A stretch of 64,000 nucleotides of DNA, taken from Phytopseudomonas punonensis (GTDB taxonomy: Bacteria; Pseudomonadota; Gammaproteobacteria; Pseudomonadales; Pseudomonadaceae). Positions within the stretch are counted from its first letter, which is position 1. Each line of letters begins with the position of its first letter. The position numbers and the translations under genes are program-made. Location: NCBI RefSeq assembly GCF_900142655.1, contig NZ_FRBQ01000001.1, positions 188,115-252,114 on the forward strand. The letters are read 5' to 3'. The notes beneath the pieces are model-generated. The model had not been told where the DNA came from. It worked only from the letters and a program-made list of their open reading frames with translations, and made no database searches. Shown here piece by piece: positions 18,420 to 30,240 of this stretch.

Positions 18420-19256
18420 ATGAGCGAAGACCGATCGAGCAACGAGCAAAAGTCCTGGTTGAACAAACTGACCCAGGCTTTTGCTCATGAGCCGAAAAAC
18501 CGCCAGGAACTACTGGAAGTCCTGCGCGATGCGCACCAGAACAAACTGCTCGACAGCGAGGCCCTGGCCATCGTCGAAGGCGCCATCCAAGTCGCCGACC
18601 TGCAGGTTCGCGACATCATGGTGCCGCGCTCCCAGGTGGTGACCATCAAGGCCAGCCAGTCCCCCAAGGAGTTCCTGCCAGTGATCATCGAAGCGGCGCA
18701 CTCGCGCTACCCGGTGATCGGCGAGACCCTCGACGACGTACTCGGCATTCTGCTCGCCAAGGATCTGCTGCCCTTGTTGCTGGCCGATCAGCCCGACTTC
18801 AACATTCGCGACATGCTGCGCCCGGCCACCTTCGTGCCCGAGTCCAAGCGTCTCAACGTGCTGCTGCGCGAGTTTCGCGCCAACCACAACCATATGGCGG
18901 TGGTGATCGACGAGTACGGCGGCGTGGCCGGCCTGGTAACCATCGAAGACGTGCTCGAGCAGATCGTCGGTGATATCGAGGACGAGCACGACGTCGAGGA
19001 AGACAGCTACGTCAAACCGCTGCCCAGCGGCGACTTCCTGGTCAAGGCGCTGACGCCCATCGATCACTTCAACGAAACCTTCACCACCGATTTCTCCGAC
19101 GACGAGTTCGACACCGTCGGCGGCCTGGTGATGAGCGCCTTCGGCCACCTGCCCAAGCGCAACGAAGTGACGGTGATCGGCGAGTTCCGCTTTCGCGTAC
19201 TCAACGCAGACAGCCGCCGCGTGCACTTGCTGCGCCTGACACCGCTGGCCCGGTGA
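18420..19256 (+). CDS. corC: CorC/HlyC family protein (YbeX), CBS-pair
   Basis: 278 residues. Two CBS domains (about residues 65-185, starting at VRDIMVPRSQVVTIKA) bind adenosine nucleotides, and a C-terminal CorC_HlyC domain (about 195-275; DFLVKALTPIDHFNE, VGGLVMSAFGHLP) follows. No membrane domain, as in E. coli YbeX. Members are linked to magnesium/cobalt efflux and, with ybeY, to ribosome metabolism; the exact activity is unsettled. Third gene of the phoH-ybeY operon, ending at an intrinsic terminator before lnt. Confidence 0.93.
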   Translation: MSEDRSSNEQKSWLNKLTQAFAHEPKNRQELLEVLRDAHQNKLLDSEALAIVEGAIQVADLQVRDIMVPRSQVVTIKASQSPKEFLPVIIEAAHSRYPVIGETLDDVLGILLAKDLLPLLLADQPDFNIRDMLRPATFVPESKRLNVLLREFRANHNHMAVVIDEYGGVAGLVTIEDVLEQIVGDIEDEHDVEEDSYVKPLPSGDFLVKALTPIDHFNETFTTDFSDDEFDTVGGLVMSAFGHLPKRNEVTVIGEFRFRVLNADSRRVHLLRLTPLAR

Positions 19257-19260
19257 ACTG

Positions 19261-19287
19261 AACACCCCGCCCGCTGGCGGGGTGTTT
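19261..19287 (+). terminator. Intrinsic terminator or attenuator between corC and lnt
   Basis: An 11-base-pair perfect stem (AACACCCCGCC, loop CGCT, GGCGGGGTGTT) starts four bases after the corC stop codon. The T-tract is short (TTTGCTTTCC). Partial read-through into lnt is likely, because no separate lnt promoter is evident in the 57-base gap. Confidence 0.8.
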
Positions 19288-19313
19288 GCTTTCCTCCCTT
19301 GATGAGCATCCCG

Positions 19314-20831
19314 ATGAACCGACTGTTCCGACCCGGCTGGCCCGGCAACCTGATCGCCCTGCTGGCGGGCGCGCTGACCACCCTGGCGCTGGCGCCCTAC
19401 GGCATCTGGCCACTGGCGCTGCTGTCGATCGCCCTGCTCTACCGTGGCCTGCGCGGGTTGACGCCGCGCCAGGCCTCCTGGCGCGGCTGGTGGTATGGCT
19501 TCGGCCTGTTCGCTTCGGGTACCAGCTGGGTGTATGTGAGCATTCACGACTACGGCGCCGCATCGCCACCCCTCGCGACATTCCTGACCCTGGGCTTCGT
19601 CGCCGGCCTTGGCCTGCTCTTCGCACTCGCCGCCTGGCTGTGGGCCCTATGCCTGCGCCGCGACAGCGCGCCACTGGGTGATGCCCTGGCGTTCGCCGCC
19701 CTGTGGGTGGCACAGGAGGCGTTTCGCGGCTGGTTCCTTACCGGTTTCCCGTGGCTGTATGTCGGCTACAGCCAGCTCGATGGCCCCATGGCCGGCCTGG
19801 CACCGGTCGGCGGCGTGTGGCTGCTGTCGTTTGCCCTGGCGCTGAGCGCGGCGCTGCTGGTCAACCTGCCGCGCCTCTACCGCAACAAGCCGCAACTGGC
19901 CGAAGCCCTGGTGCTGCTGATCGCCCCCTGGCTGCTCGGCGCGGCCTTCAAGGATCACGCCTGGACCGCCCCGGCCGGCGAGCCGCTGAGCGTGGCGGCA
20001 ATCCAGGGCAACGTGGAGCAGAACCTCAAGTGGGACCCGGCCCAGCTCAATGCCCAGCTGGCGCTGTACCGCGACATGAGTTTCGCCAGCAAGCCGGTGG
20101 ACATTCTGGTCTGGCCAGAGACCGCGGTGCCGGTGCTCAAGGAGCAGGCCATCGGCTACCTGAGCATGATGGATCGCTTTGCCAGCGACCGAAAAAGCGC
20201 GCTGATCACCGGCGTGCCGATCCGCCAGCCCAACGAGCGCGGCGAGCAGCGTTATTACAACGCCGTGAGTGTGGTCGGCCAGGGCAGTGGCGACTACCTC
20301 AAGCAACGCCTGGTGCCGTTCGGCGAGTACGTGCCGCTGCAAGAAATGCTGCGTGGACTGATCGCCTTTTTCGACCTGCCGATGTCCGACTTCGCCCGTG
20401 GTGAACACGGCCAGCCGCTGCTGGAAGCCAAAGGCCATCGCATCGCGACCTTCATCTGCTACGAGGTGGTCTATCCCGAGTTCGCCGCTGAAATGGCTGC
20501 GCAGAGCGACCTGCTGCTGACGGTCAGCAACGACACCTGGTTCGGCAAGTCGATCGGCCCACTGCAGCACCTGCAGATGGCGCAGATGCGCGCCCTGGAA
20601 GCCGGTCGCTGGATGATCCGCGCCACCAACAACGGCGTGACCGTGCTGATCGACCCGTTCGGGCGCATTACCGAACGCCTGCCGCAATTCGAACAGGCCA
20701 CGCTGTACGGCGAGGTGCAGCCGATGCAGCACCTGACGCCCTATCTGCAGTGGCGCTCCTGGCCGCTGATCATCCTTTGCAGCCTGCTGGCTGGCTGGGC
20801 GCTGGTGCGGCGGCGTCGGGATGCCAAGTAA
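19314..20831 (+). CDS. lnt: Apolipoprotein N-acyltransferase Lnt
   Basis: 505 residues. Inner-membrane enzyme that adds the third acyl chain to lipoproteins. Several transmembrane helices (about residues 10-215) precede a periplasmic nitrilase-type domain. Catalytic triad candidates are Glu in LVWPETAVPVL, Lys in VPFGEYVPL context (YLKQRLVPFGEY), and Cys in FICYEVVYPE. I chose the ATG at 19314 because MNRLFRPGWPGN aligns with the start of the P. aeruginosa protein; ATG 19302 and TTG 19299 are alternatives. Located behind the phoH-ybeY-corC terminator. Confidence 0.95.
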   Translation: MNRLFRPGWPGNLIALLAGALTTLALAPYGIWPLALLSIALLYRGLRGLTPRQASWRGWWYGFGLFASGTSWVYVSIHDYGAASPPLATFLTLGFVAGLGLLFALAAWLWALCLRRDSAPLGDALAFAALWVAQEAFRGWFLTGFPWLYVGYSQLDGPMAGLAPVGGVWLLSFALALSAALLVNLPRLYRNKPQLAEALVLLIAPWLLGAAFKDHAWTAPAGEPLSVAAIQGNVEQNLKWDPAQLNAQLALYRDMSFASKPVDILVWPETAVPVLKEQAIGYLSMMDRFASDRKSALITGVPIRQPNERGEQRYYNAVSVVGQGSGDYLKQRLVPFGEYVPLQEMLRGLIAFFDLPMSDFARGEHGQPLLEAKGHRIATFICYEVVYPEFAAEMAAQSDLLLTVSNDTWFGKSIGPLQHLQMAQMRALEAGRWMIRATNNGVTVLIDPFGRITERLPQFEQATLYGEVQPMQHLTPYLQWRSWPLIILCSLLAGWALVRRRRDAK

Positions 20832-20847
20832 CTCACTTGAGCCGGCT

Positions 20848-21057
20848 GTGGGCTAAAGCCCACCCTATGCAACGGATTGCGAGTCAACTTGTTAGCGAAA
20901 GGCCAAGCGGGGCTTGAATGTGCTCACCTCATGTGGGAACGGGCCATGCCCGTGATTCGTGCGCATGTATCACGCCGATCTAGCGGCAGTTAAATCATGG
21001 AATGAGTGCCAGCTTTAGTTACTGCAGTCGAAATACCGGCGCAGGCTTTAGCCCACC
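20848..21057. repeat. Pair of inverted GGGCTAAAGCCC-type palindromes
   Basis: A perfect 7-base-pair palindrome GTGGGCT-AA-AGCCCAC lies at 20848-20863. A copy in opposite orientation, GGCTTTAGCCCACC, lies at 21044-21057. They bracket the intergenic stretch between convergent lnt and the YdcF-like gene, as paired REP-type repeats often do. Palindromes of this form recur in Pseudomonas intergenic DNA. Confidence 0.6.
20932..20974 (+). repeat. Degenerate REP element (left half intact)
   Basis: The left half, TGTGGGAACGGGCCATGCCC, is nearly identical to the intact REP at 25741-25790. The right half has decayed (GTGCGCATGTATCACG instead of a palindromic GCGCGC arm). Confidence 0.7.
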
Positions 21058-21065
21058 AGTTAACG

Positions 21066-21830
21066 CTAACGCCCGTACGCCAACGGATAAGCCAGCGCGC
21101 CGATCACTTCATTGAGCAGCAAGGTGCTCTGCCAGAATGCCTTGCCTTCCGGCAACCAGCCGCCCATTGGCCGGCCGTTGGGCACACCGAGAAATCCTAC
21201 TGGCGCGGTCACCACCTCGAAGCCAGCCTGCTCGAAGCACCAGCGAGAGCGCGGCATATGCCAGGCTTGGGTAACCAGCAAAACTCGGCGAATACCTTCA
21301 GGCTTTAGCAGCGCGGCGGTCTCTGTCGCGTTCTCCCAGGTAGTGCGGCTGCGCTCTTCCCTCCAGCGCACCTCGACGCCAAGATCCTCGCGCATTACAT
21401 CGGCCATCATCGCCGCTTCGCTCGGCGGTCGACCGAAATGCAGTCCGCCGGTGGTCAGCACCGGCAGGCTGGACGCTTTGGCGAGCCGCGCCGCATAGCG
21501 AGTTCGCTCCAGCGCCATGGCGCTGGGCTGCTCGCCGCCCCAGGCGGGGTCGTCCGAATCACGCCCACCGCCAAGCACAACGATGACATCCGCCTGCTGG
21601 GCCAGCGTGCTCCACTGCTGATGAGCGATGGCCGGCTCGCGCTCTATCGCTTTGGCCATCCACTCCACGGTCACCGGCAGGCTCATCAGCCACAGTCCGC
21701 CGAGGCCAAGCGTGAAGCAGCACAGCGCAAGCCGCGGAAAACGCCGGCGCAGAAACCAACCAAGGGCAATGAGCAGCAGCAGAATGCCGGGCGGCATGAA
21801 GAACTGCTTGAGCAGATAACGCAGCGGCAT
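21066..21830 (-). CDS. YdcF/ElyC/SanA family membrane protein (DUF218)
   Basis: 254 residues. Two N-terminal transmembrane helices (about 8-30 and 34-52) anchor a periplasmic or cytoplasmic DUF218 domain starting at ADVIVVLGGG. Further family motifs are LTTGGLHFGRPPSEAAMMAD, EERSRTTWENATE and VLLVTQAWHMPRS with its conserved His. ElyC and SanA members affect peptidoglycan or undecaprenyl-phosphate metabolism and envelope integrity; the enzymatic activity is unproven. GGAGGT six bases before the ATG supports the start. Converges on lnt. Confidence 0.85.
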   Translation of the reverse strand: MPLRYLLKQFFMPPGILLLLIALGWFLRRRFPRLALCCFTLGLGGLWLMSLPVTVEWMAKAIEREPAIAHQQWSTLAQQADVIVVLGGGRDSDDPAWGGEQPSAMALERTRYAARLAKASSLPVLTTGGLHFGRPPSEAAMMADVMREDLGVEVRWREERSRTTWENATETAALLKPEGIRRVLLVTQAWHMPRSRWCFEQAGFEVVTAPVGFLGVPNGRPMGGWLPEGKAFWQSTLLLNEVIGALAYPLAYGR

Positions 21831-21910
21831 CGAGCACCTCCGAAAAGGGTCGAAGCCTAGGGTCTGTTGAGGCTACAACGCAAGCTGGCGCCGATAGCGC
21901 CGGGCAACAC

Positions 21911-22237
21911 TCAGAACTTGCGACGTTCGCCAGTGAGCAGGTGATGGTGACCACTCCCTGCAATGGCCGGATGACGCTCGAATGGCGGTGGCAGAACTAC
22001 ACGTTGCTGGTGGCGCGCCGCTGTGGCGTACCAGCCGTTGAGTGAAGCGCGGTCATCAGCCAGGTAGGCAGTGATCAGCGCCAGCTCGTCACTCGACAGA
22101 CCGCGCACTTCCATATCCGGGGATGGTTCGCTGGACAACTGCGCCAGTGTGTCGGCTTCCCCCAAGGCCACCGTCAGGCGCTCCAGCAACCGCCCGTAGG
22201 GGTCACTTTGCTTATGGGCTTCGATAGGGACTTGCAT
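21911..22237 (-). CDS. Conserved small protein of unknown function next to leuS
   Basis: 108 residues from the ATG at 22235-22237, which has a strong GGAGG nine bases upstream; a longer in-frame start lacks one. The sequence is acidic and helical in the middle (ERLTVALGEADTLAQ, SSDELALITAYLADD), then an aromatic segment SLNGWYATAARHQQR, and a basic His-rich tail ending GERRKF. No Cys in the body, so it is not the zinc-ribbon YbeL protein found beside leuS in E. coli. I do not recognise a family. Divergent from leuS. Confidence 0.65.
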   Translation of the reverse strand: MQVPIEAHKQSDPYGRLLERLTVALGEADTLAQLSSEPSPDMEVRGLSSDELALITAYLADDRASLNGWYATAARHQQRVVLPPPFERHPAIAGSGHHHLLTGERRKF

Positions 22238-22265
22238 TACACACCTCCAGGCCGGGTGCCTTTGA

Positions 22266-25022
<2,757 letters not shown>

Positions 25023-25119
25023 GGCGACAGGGAACGGCTGGCCGCCTATCGCGGCCAGCATCCGATCTAGAGTTTCGGCCATGCCGGCCAGCGGAGCCGG
25101 CAGGACAAGGGGATACGAG

Positions 25120-25725
25120 ATGATCAAGCGCAATCTGTTGGTAATCGGCCTGGCAGGCCTGCTCGGTGCATGCGGCTTCCAGCTGCGTGGTACCGGTGAT
25201 GTGCAGTTCGCTCTCAAGGAACTTGAAGTCAGCGCGCGCGATTCGTATGGCGAAACCGTACGTGATGTCAAAGAAGTGCTGGAGAACAACGGCGTACGGG
25301 TGTTCCAGGGCGCAGCCTACAAGCTGTACCTGACCCGCGAGCAGGAAAACCAGCGTTCGGCCAGCTACACCAGCTCGGCGCGTGCCGTCGAATACGAGCG
25401 CACCATGACCCTCGACTACGAGATTCGCGGCGCCAAGAACCTGCTACTGATGAGCAACAAGCTCGAAGTGCAGAGCTATTACGTGCAGGACTCCAACAAC
25501 CTGATCGGTAACGACCAGGAAGCTGCTCGACTGCGCACCGAAATGCGCCGCGACCTGGTTCAGCAACTGGCCCAGCGCCTGCAGCAGATCACCCCGTCGC
25601 AACTCGACGAGCTACAGCAGACCGCCGAAGCCAAAGCCAAGGCGGAAGCCGATGCGCTGGAAGCGGCACGTCAGCGCGAAGCGGCGCAGCCGCAGCAGTC
25701 GCCCATCGAACTGCCGGTCCAGTAA
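25120..25725 (+). CDS. lptE: LPS-assembly lipoprotein LptE
   Basis: 201 residues. Outer-membrane lipoprotein that plugs the LptD barrel and helps insert lipopolysaccharide. Lipoprotein signal [18 protein letters not shown] with lipidated Cys18. The mature start [10 protein letters not shown] is diagnostic of LptE. The C-terminal 45 residues are a Gln/Ala-rich charged tail ([18 protein letters not shown]), longer than in E. coli and typical of Pseudomonas. The ATG at 25120 is preceded by GGGG and GAGA; an upstream in-frame ATG at 25081 would disrupt the signal. Confidence 0.95.
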   Translation: MIKRNLLVIGLAGLLGACGFQLRGTGDVQFALKELEVSARDSYGETVRDVKEVLENNGVRVFQGAAYKLYLTREQENQRSASYTSSARAVEYERTMTLDYEIRGAKNLLLMSNKLEVQSYYVQDSNNLIGNDQEAARLRTEMRRDLVQQLAQRLQQITPSQLDELQQTAEAKAKAEADALEAARQREAAQPQQSPIELPVQ

Positions 25726-25740
25726 GGTTTGCAGGCTAAC

Positions 25741-25790
25741 TGTGGGAGCGGGCCATGCCCGAGAATTCGCGCGCATGGCGCGCTCCCACA
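25741..25790 (+). repeat. Intact REP element
   Basis: A 50-base element begins TGTGGGAGCG and ends CGCTCCCACA (perfect 10-base inverted ends). It contains the inner palindromes GGGCCATGCCC and GCGCGCATGGCGCGC. It sits 15 bases after the lptE stop and is the intact version of the degenerate copy at 20932. Confidence 0.85.
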
Positions 25791-25891
25791 ATGGAACGCC
25801 AAACGCTGGCTATTGCCTCACCGCCCCCTGATCACCAATCAGGCGCCAAGCTGACAGAACCTTTTGCTCAGTCCATCGGGTTTAGGTATTC

Positions 25892-26926
25892 ATGAAACTC
25901 GCTCCCGCCCAACTCGGCAAACACCTTCAAGGCACTCTGGCCCCCGTCTACGTGGTCTGCGGCGATGAAGCGCTGCTGTGCCAGGAAGCCACCGACGCCA
26001 TCCGCAGCGCCAGCCGCGCGCAAGGTTTTACCGAGCGCGAAGTGTTTCACGCCGAAGCCAACTTCGACTGGGGCATGCTTTACGAAGCCGGCGCCAGCAT
26101 GTCGCTGTTCGCCGAAAAACGCGTTATCGAACTGCGTATTCCCAACGGCAAACCCGGGGACAAAGGCGCAGCCGCGATTCTCGAATACCTCAGCCGCCCG
26201 CCGGAAGACACTCTGCTACTGGTCAGCCTGCCAAAGCTCGACGGCAGCGCACAGAAAACCAAGTGGGCCAAGGCGCTTATCGATGGCCCGCATTGCCAGT
26301 TCGTGCAGATCTGGCCGGTGGATGCCAACGCACTACCGCAGTGGATCCGCCAGCGCTTGGCGCAGGCCGGCATGAACGCCAGCGCCGAGGCCATCGACCT
26401 CATCGCCGCGCGCGTGGAAGGCAACCTGCTGGCCGCCGCCCAGGAAATCGAGAAGCTCAAGCTACTCGCCGACGGCCAGCAGATCGATGCAGGCACCGTC
26501 CAGGCGGCCGTTGCCGATAGCGCCCGCTATGACGTGTTCGGCCTGATCGACGCGATTCTCAACGGCGAAGCAGCCCACGCCCTGCGCATGCTCGACGGGC
26601 TGCGCGGCGAGGGGCAGGAATCGCTGTTCATCGTGGTGATGCTGGCCCGCGAATTGCGCCAGCTAGCCAACATTTCCTATCAGTACAGCCAGGGCGTACC
26701 ACTCGATAAAGCCTTCGCCTCGGCCCGCCCGCCGGTGTGGGACAAGCGTCGTCCACTGGTCAGCAAGGCCCTGCAGCGCCATACCCCAGCGCGCTGGAAT
26801 ACCTTGCTGATGGATGCCCAGCAGATCGACGCACAAGTCAAAGGCCAGGCGGCCGGCGATCCCTGGGCCAGCCTGTCGCGCCTGGTTCTGATGATGGCCG
26901 GGCAACGCCTGAAGCTTGGCGCTTAA
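25892..26926 (+). CDS. holA: DNA polymerase III subunit delta HolA
   Basis: 344 residues. The delta subunit opens the beta clamp within the clamp loader. Family features: KLAPAQLGKHLQGTLAPVYVVCGDEALL at the N terminus, SMSLFAEKRVIELR, ALPQWIRQRLAQAGM, RVEGNLLAAAQEIEKL and a C-terminal helical domain with SLFIVVMLARELRQL. It follows leuS-lptE as in most Proteobacteria. Its stop codon TAA (26924-26926) lies inside the TTAA that flanks the MITE-like element at 26927-27121. Confidence 0.96.
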   Translation: MKLAPAQLGKHLQGTLAPVYVVCGDEALLCQEATDAIRSASRAQGFTEREVFHAEANFDWGMLYEAGASMSLFAEKRVIELRIPNGKPGDKGAAAILEYLSRPPEDTLLLVSLPKLDGSAQKTKWAKALIDGPHCQFVQIWPVDANALPQWIRQRLAQAGMNASAEAIDLIAARVEGNLLAAAQEIEKLKLLADGQQIDAGTVQAAVADSARYDVFGLIDAILNGEAAHALRMLDGLRGEGQESLFIVVMLARELRQLANISYQYSQGVPLDKAFASARPPVWDKRRPLVSKALQRHTPARWNTLLMDAQQIDAQVKGQAAGDPWASLSRLVLMMAGQRLKLGA

Positions 26927-27121
26927 CAGCCCGTTGAAAAACGTAGGCGAGGCAGGCAGCGCAATACCGATGGCGACCCCGCAAAAACGGGCGAACGCAG
27001 TGAGTCAAAGCGGAGTGTACGAGTAGTACATGAGCATTTTGATGGGGCGCCTAGCCTGTGCTCGCACGTGAGTCTGTTTTTAACGCTGCGATGGCAACGT
27101 AGCTAGTTTTTTAACAGCCTG
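26927..27121. mobile_element. MITE-like element, copy 1
   Basis: 195 bases with imperfect terminal inverted repeats (left 26927-26942 CAGCCCGTTGAAAAAC; right 27106-27121, inverse CAGGCTGTTAAAAAAC; 13 of 16 match). It is flanked on both sides by TTAA. The interior shares GTTTTTAACG and a hairpin (27005-27042) with copies 2 and 3. It encodes no protein, and the outer ends resemble those of small non-autonomous elements mobilised by a DDE transposase. The left TTAA contains the holA stop. Confidence 0.75.
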
Positions 27122-27212
27122 TTAACGCCTACTGCGAATATGGACATTGCTCTTTGAGCGGCGCATGATCAGCGCCGCTCGCATTAGAACGAGCAGTGAC
27201 CGAGGATCTGCC

Positions 27213-27365
27213 ATGAGCAAGAAACAACGCCCGAACAAGGCGAAATCCATCATCGCCCAGCCACTGTTCCGCTCACGCCAGGAACGCCCCGGCAAAGGAA
27301 AAGGCAGCTATAACCGCCAAGCCTCCCAGCAAAACTGGGAGGCTTGTTCATTTAAGGCGGCTTGA
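27213..27365 (+). CDS. arfA: Alternative ribosome-rescue factor ArfA
   Basis: 50 residues, too short for most gene callers. ArfA recruits release factor RF2 to ribosomes stalled on non-stop mRNA, as a backup for tmRNA. The family core is present: AQPLFRSRQE, then GKGSYNRQ and NWEA. The ATG at 27213 has GAGG seven bases upstream; an earlier in-frame codon at 27147 lies in leader DNA. The last seven codons include half of a strong terminator hairpin (27319-27345), so most transcripts should end before the stop codon at 27363-27365. In E. coli this makes ArfA a tmRNA substrate that accumulates only when tmRNA fails; the same design is visible here. Confidence 0.9.
   Translation: MSKKQRPNKAKSIIAQPLFRSRQERPGKGKGSYNRQASQQNWEACSFKAA
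27319..27350 (+). terminator. Intragenic terminator hairpin in arfA
   Basis: A perfect 11-base-pair stem (AAGCCTCCCAG at 27319-27329, loop CAAAA, CTGGGAGGCTT at 27335-27345) followed by GTTCATTT lies inside the arfA reading frame, upstream of its stop codon. It would yield non-stop arfA mRNA by termination or by RNase III cleavage of the stem. Confidence 0.85.
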
Positions 27366-27436
27366 AAACCTCTCTCAGCCCGCATTTCTGCTCATCCGTG
27401 CTAAGGTGGTCGCCTGCAAAACGTGTTGAGATGACC

Positions 27437-28729
27437 ATGCCCAACCTGTTCATTCGCGGCCTGCCTGCTACCGCTGCGGCCAGCTTTCTGCTTTTGCTCA
27501 CGGCTTGCGCCGATGCTCCTGCCCAGCCTCTGGCGTCCACCACGATGCTGCCAGGCACCAACTCCGTCAACGCCTCCGCCAGTCAGCCGGTCGAAGAGCA
27601 ACTGACCTTCGAACAGTGGCGTGATCTGCTGCGCAGTGACGCGATTGCCGCCGGTATCAGCCCGACCTTGTTCGACCGTGCCTTCGCTGGCGTGGTACCC
27701 AACCCCGATGTGGTCAAGGCGGACAGCAGCCAACCCGAGTTCAGCCGCCCGGTGTGGGAATACCTCAAGGGCGCAGTGTCGCCGAGCCGGGTCGCCCGTG
27801 GCCGCATTTTGCTGGCGCAGAACCGCCAGTTACTTAACCAAATTGAGCAGCGCTACGGCGTCGACGCCGAAACCCTGGTTGCCATCTGGGGCATGGAGAG
27901 CAACTTCGGCAGCAACATCGGCAGCCACAACGTGGTGCGCTCCCTCGCCACCCTCGCCTATGAAGGCCGTCGCCAGGCATTCTGGCGCAGCCAGCTGCTG
28001 GCCGTGCTGCAGATTCTCCAGCATGGCGATATCGCACCCGAAAGCCTGGTTGGCTCCTGGGCCGGCGCCATGGGCCAGACCCAGTTCATGCCCACCACTT
28101 ACAACGAACATGCCGTGGATTTCGACGGTGACGGCAAGCGTGATGTGTGGACCTCCACCGCCGACGCCCTGGCGTCCGCAGCGCACTACCTGCAAAGCGG
28201 CAACTGGCAACTGCGCCAGCCCTGGGGCTTTGAGGTGCAGTTGCCGAAAGGTTTCGACTACGCCCTGGCTGACCCAGAAGTGCGCCGCAGCCTGACGCAG
28301 TGGCGAGCACTGGGCATCCACCCGGTGGGGCAACCGCTGAGCGAGCCGCGTGACGACGCTACCGCAACCCTGCTGCTGCCAGCCGGCCACCGTGGTCCAG
28401 CGTTCCTGCTGTTCAGCAACTTCCGCAGCATCCTGCGTTACAACAACTCGACCTCCTATGCACTGGCCATCGGCCTGTTGTCTGACGCCCTGCGCGGCGG
28501 CAACGGTGTGCAAGGCAGCTGGCCGGAAGGTGATCGCCAGCTGGGCCGCAGCGAACGCGTCGAAATACAGGAGCGCCTCAACGCCCGCGGCTTCGATTCC
28601 GGGCATGCCGACGGCATCATTGGCGCTAATACCCGCAAGGCGATTCGTGCCTTCCAACTGCAGCTGGGCTGGCCCGCCGACGGCTACCCGGATGCCAACC
28701 TGCTCGAGAAGCTGCGTCAGCCTGACTGA
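27437..28729 (+). CDS. Lytic murein transglycosylase, MltB family, with peptidoglycan-binding domain
   Basis: 430 residues. Lipoprotein signal ending LLTAC (Cys about residue 23), so probably anchored in the outer membrane. The SLT_2 (MltB-type) catalytic domain spans about residues 58-355; the catalytic Glu is Glu154 in WGMESNFGSNIGSH, and GAMGQTQFMPTTY and DFDGDGKRD are family motifs. A PG_binding_1 domain (about 370-428; IQERLNARGFDSGHADGIIG) follows. It cleaves glycan strands to 1,6-anhydro-muropeptides. The start ATG at 27437 is six bases after GAG; ATG 27431 is an alternative. Confidence 0.9.
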   Translation: MPNLFIRGLPATAAASFLLLLTACADAPAQPLASTTMLPGTNSVNASASQPVEEQLTFEQWRDLLRSDAIAAGISPTLFDRAFAGVVPNPDVVKADSSQPEFSRPVWEYLKGAVSPSRVARGRILLAQNRQLLNQIEQRYGVDAETLVAIWGMESNFGSNIGSHNVVRSLATLAYEGRRQAFWRSQLLAVLQILQHGDIAPESLVGSWAGAMGQTQFMPTTYNEHAVDFDGDGKRDVWTSTADALASAAHYLQSGNWQLRQPWGFEVQLPKGFDYALADPEVRRSLTQWRALGIHPVGQPLSEPRDDATATLLLPAGHRGPAFLLFSNFRSILRYNNSTSYALAIGLLSDALRGGNGVQGSWPEGDRQLGRSERVEIQERLNARGFDSGHADGIIGANTRKAIRAFQLQLGWPADGYPDANLLEKLRQPD

Positions 28730-28875
28730 CCGAACGTCCGTCACCACGCGTTTCTGCATTTGCGATTAGCCTACTCCTGGGCGACTCTGTAGCAGGCATT
28801 TCTTGTGATCCAGGGAATGCCTGACTGCCCGCATGCCGTGATCCGGCGCGGGTCACTGACAACAGAGAGGTCGCT

Positions 28876-30027
28876 ATGCACGACATCGAACTGAACGAAG
28901 AACAACGCATGATCCGCGACTGCACCCGACAGTTCGCCAGGCGCGCCCTTGCGCCGCACGCCCAGGATTGGGAAAAGGCCGGCTGGATAGATGACGCGGC
29001 GGTCGCCCAGATGGGCGAAATGGGCCTCTTGGGCATGATCGTGCCAGACACCTGGGGCGGCAGCTATCTCGACTACGTGGCCTATGCCCTGGCCGTGGAA
29101 GAAGTCTCCGCCGCTGATGCCGCCACCGGCACCTTGATGAGCGTGCATAACTCGGTGGGCTGCGGCCCGCTGCTCAAGTACGGCAGCGACGCGCAGAAGA
29201 ACGAATGGCTGCCACGCCTGGCCAGTGGTGAAGTGATCGGTTGCTTTTGCCTGACCGAACCCCAGGCAGGTTCTGAAGCCCACAACCTGCGCACCCGCGC
29301 TGAACTGCGCGACGGCCGCTGGGTGCTCAATGGCGCCAAGCAATTCGTCAGCAATGGTCGCCGCGCCGGACTGGCCATCGTCTTCGCGGTAACCGACGCC
29401 ACGCTTGGCAAACAAGGCATTTCGGCGTTCTTGGTGCCCACCAACACACCTGGTTTTCGCATCGAACGCAGTGAGCACAAGATGGGCATCCGCGCGTCAG
29501 ACACCTGCGCCATCACCCTGGACGACTGCAGTATTCCCGCTGCCAACCTGCTTGGCGAACGCGGCAAGGGCCTGAGCATCGCCCTGTCGAATCTCGAAGG
29601 TGGACGCATCGGTATCGCTGCCCAGGCGGTCGGCATCGCGCGGGCGGCTTTCGAAGCGGCCCTGCTCTACTCCCGTGAACGGGTGCAGTTCGACAAGCCG
29701 ATTGGCGAACACCAGAGCATTGCCAACCTGCTCGCCGACATGCACACCCAGATCAACGCCGCACGCCTGCTGACCCTGCACGCCGCGCGCCTGCGCAGTG
29801 CTGGCGAGCCATGCCTGTCAGAGGCTTCACAAGCCAAGCTGTTCGCTTCGGAAATGGCCGAGCGCGTGTGTTCCAAAGCGCTGCAGATCCACGGCGGTTA
29901 CGGCTACCTGGAAGATTTCCCGGTACAGCGCTATTACCGCGACGCGCGCATCACCCAGATCTACGAAGGCGCCAGCGAAATCCAGCGCCTGCTGATCGCA
30001 CGTGAACTCAAACACTACGCGCTGTAA
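28876..30027 (+). CDS. Acyl-CoA dehydrogenase
   Basis: 383 residues. FAD-dependent dehydrogenase with the three domains of the family: N-terminal helices ([18 protein letters not shown]), middle beta domain ([24 protein letters not shown] and substrate contact), and C-terminal helices. The catalytic base is probably the Glu in the [17 protein letters not shown] segment near the C terminus, as in short/branched-chain enzymes. GAGAGGT precedes the ATG. The substrate cannot be told from sequence, and no beta-oxidation partners are adjacent. Confidence 0.92.
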   Translation: MHDIELNEEQRMIRDCTRQFARRALAPHAQDWEKAGWIDDAAVAQMGEMGLLGMIVPDTWGGSYLDYVAYALAVEEVSAADAATGTLMSVHNSVGCGPLLKYGSDAQKNEWLPRLASGEVIGCFCLTEPQAGSEAHNLRTRAELRDGRWVLNGAKQFVSNGRRAGLAIVFAVTDATLGKQGISAFLVPTNTPGFRIERSEHKMGIRASDTCAITLDDCSIPAANLLGERGKGLSIALSNLEGGRIGIAAQAVGIARAAFEAALLYSRERVQFDKPIGEHQSIANLLADMHTQINAARLLTLHAARLRSAGEPCLSEASQAKLFASEMAERVCSKALQIHGGYGYLEDFPVQRYYRDARITQIYEGASEIQRLLIARELKHYAL

Positions 30028-30083
30028 GAGCCAGTTCACGATCGTTATGTGCATGAAGCGGCAGCTACAAGGCAGAAGCAGTC

Positions 30084-30159
30084 GTAGGGTGGATGACGCT
30101 CTTTTCATCCACCATTGCGATCGCAGAGCGGTGGACGGGTGAAGCGTCGTCCACCCTAC
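30084..30159. repeat. Inverted-repeat element (REP doublet type)
   Basis: 76 bases bounded by GTAGGGTGGATGACGCT and its inverse AGCGTCGTCCACCCTAC (16 of 17 match), with an inner inverted pair TCCACC/GGTGGA. It lies between the convergent acyl-CoA dehydrogenase and antiporter genes, where such folded repeats may act as transcription ends. Different in sequence from the TGTGGGAGCG-type REPs at 20.9 and 25.7 kb. Confidence 0.75.
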
Positions 30160-30240
30160 TAAAGGCCGCTTGCGCCACTTGGTTGCCGAAATCGACGAAC
30201 CTGGGCTGAAAAACCATGCTCAGCCTCTAAAGCACTTTCA

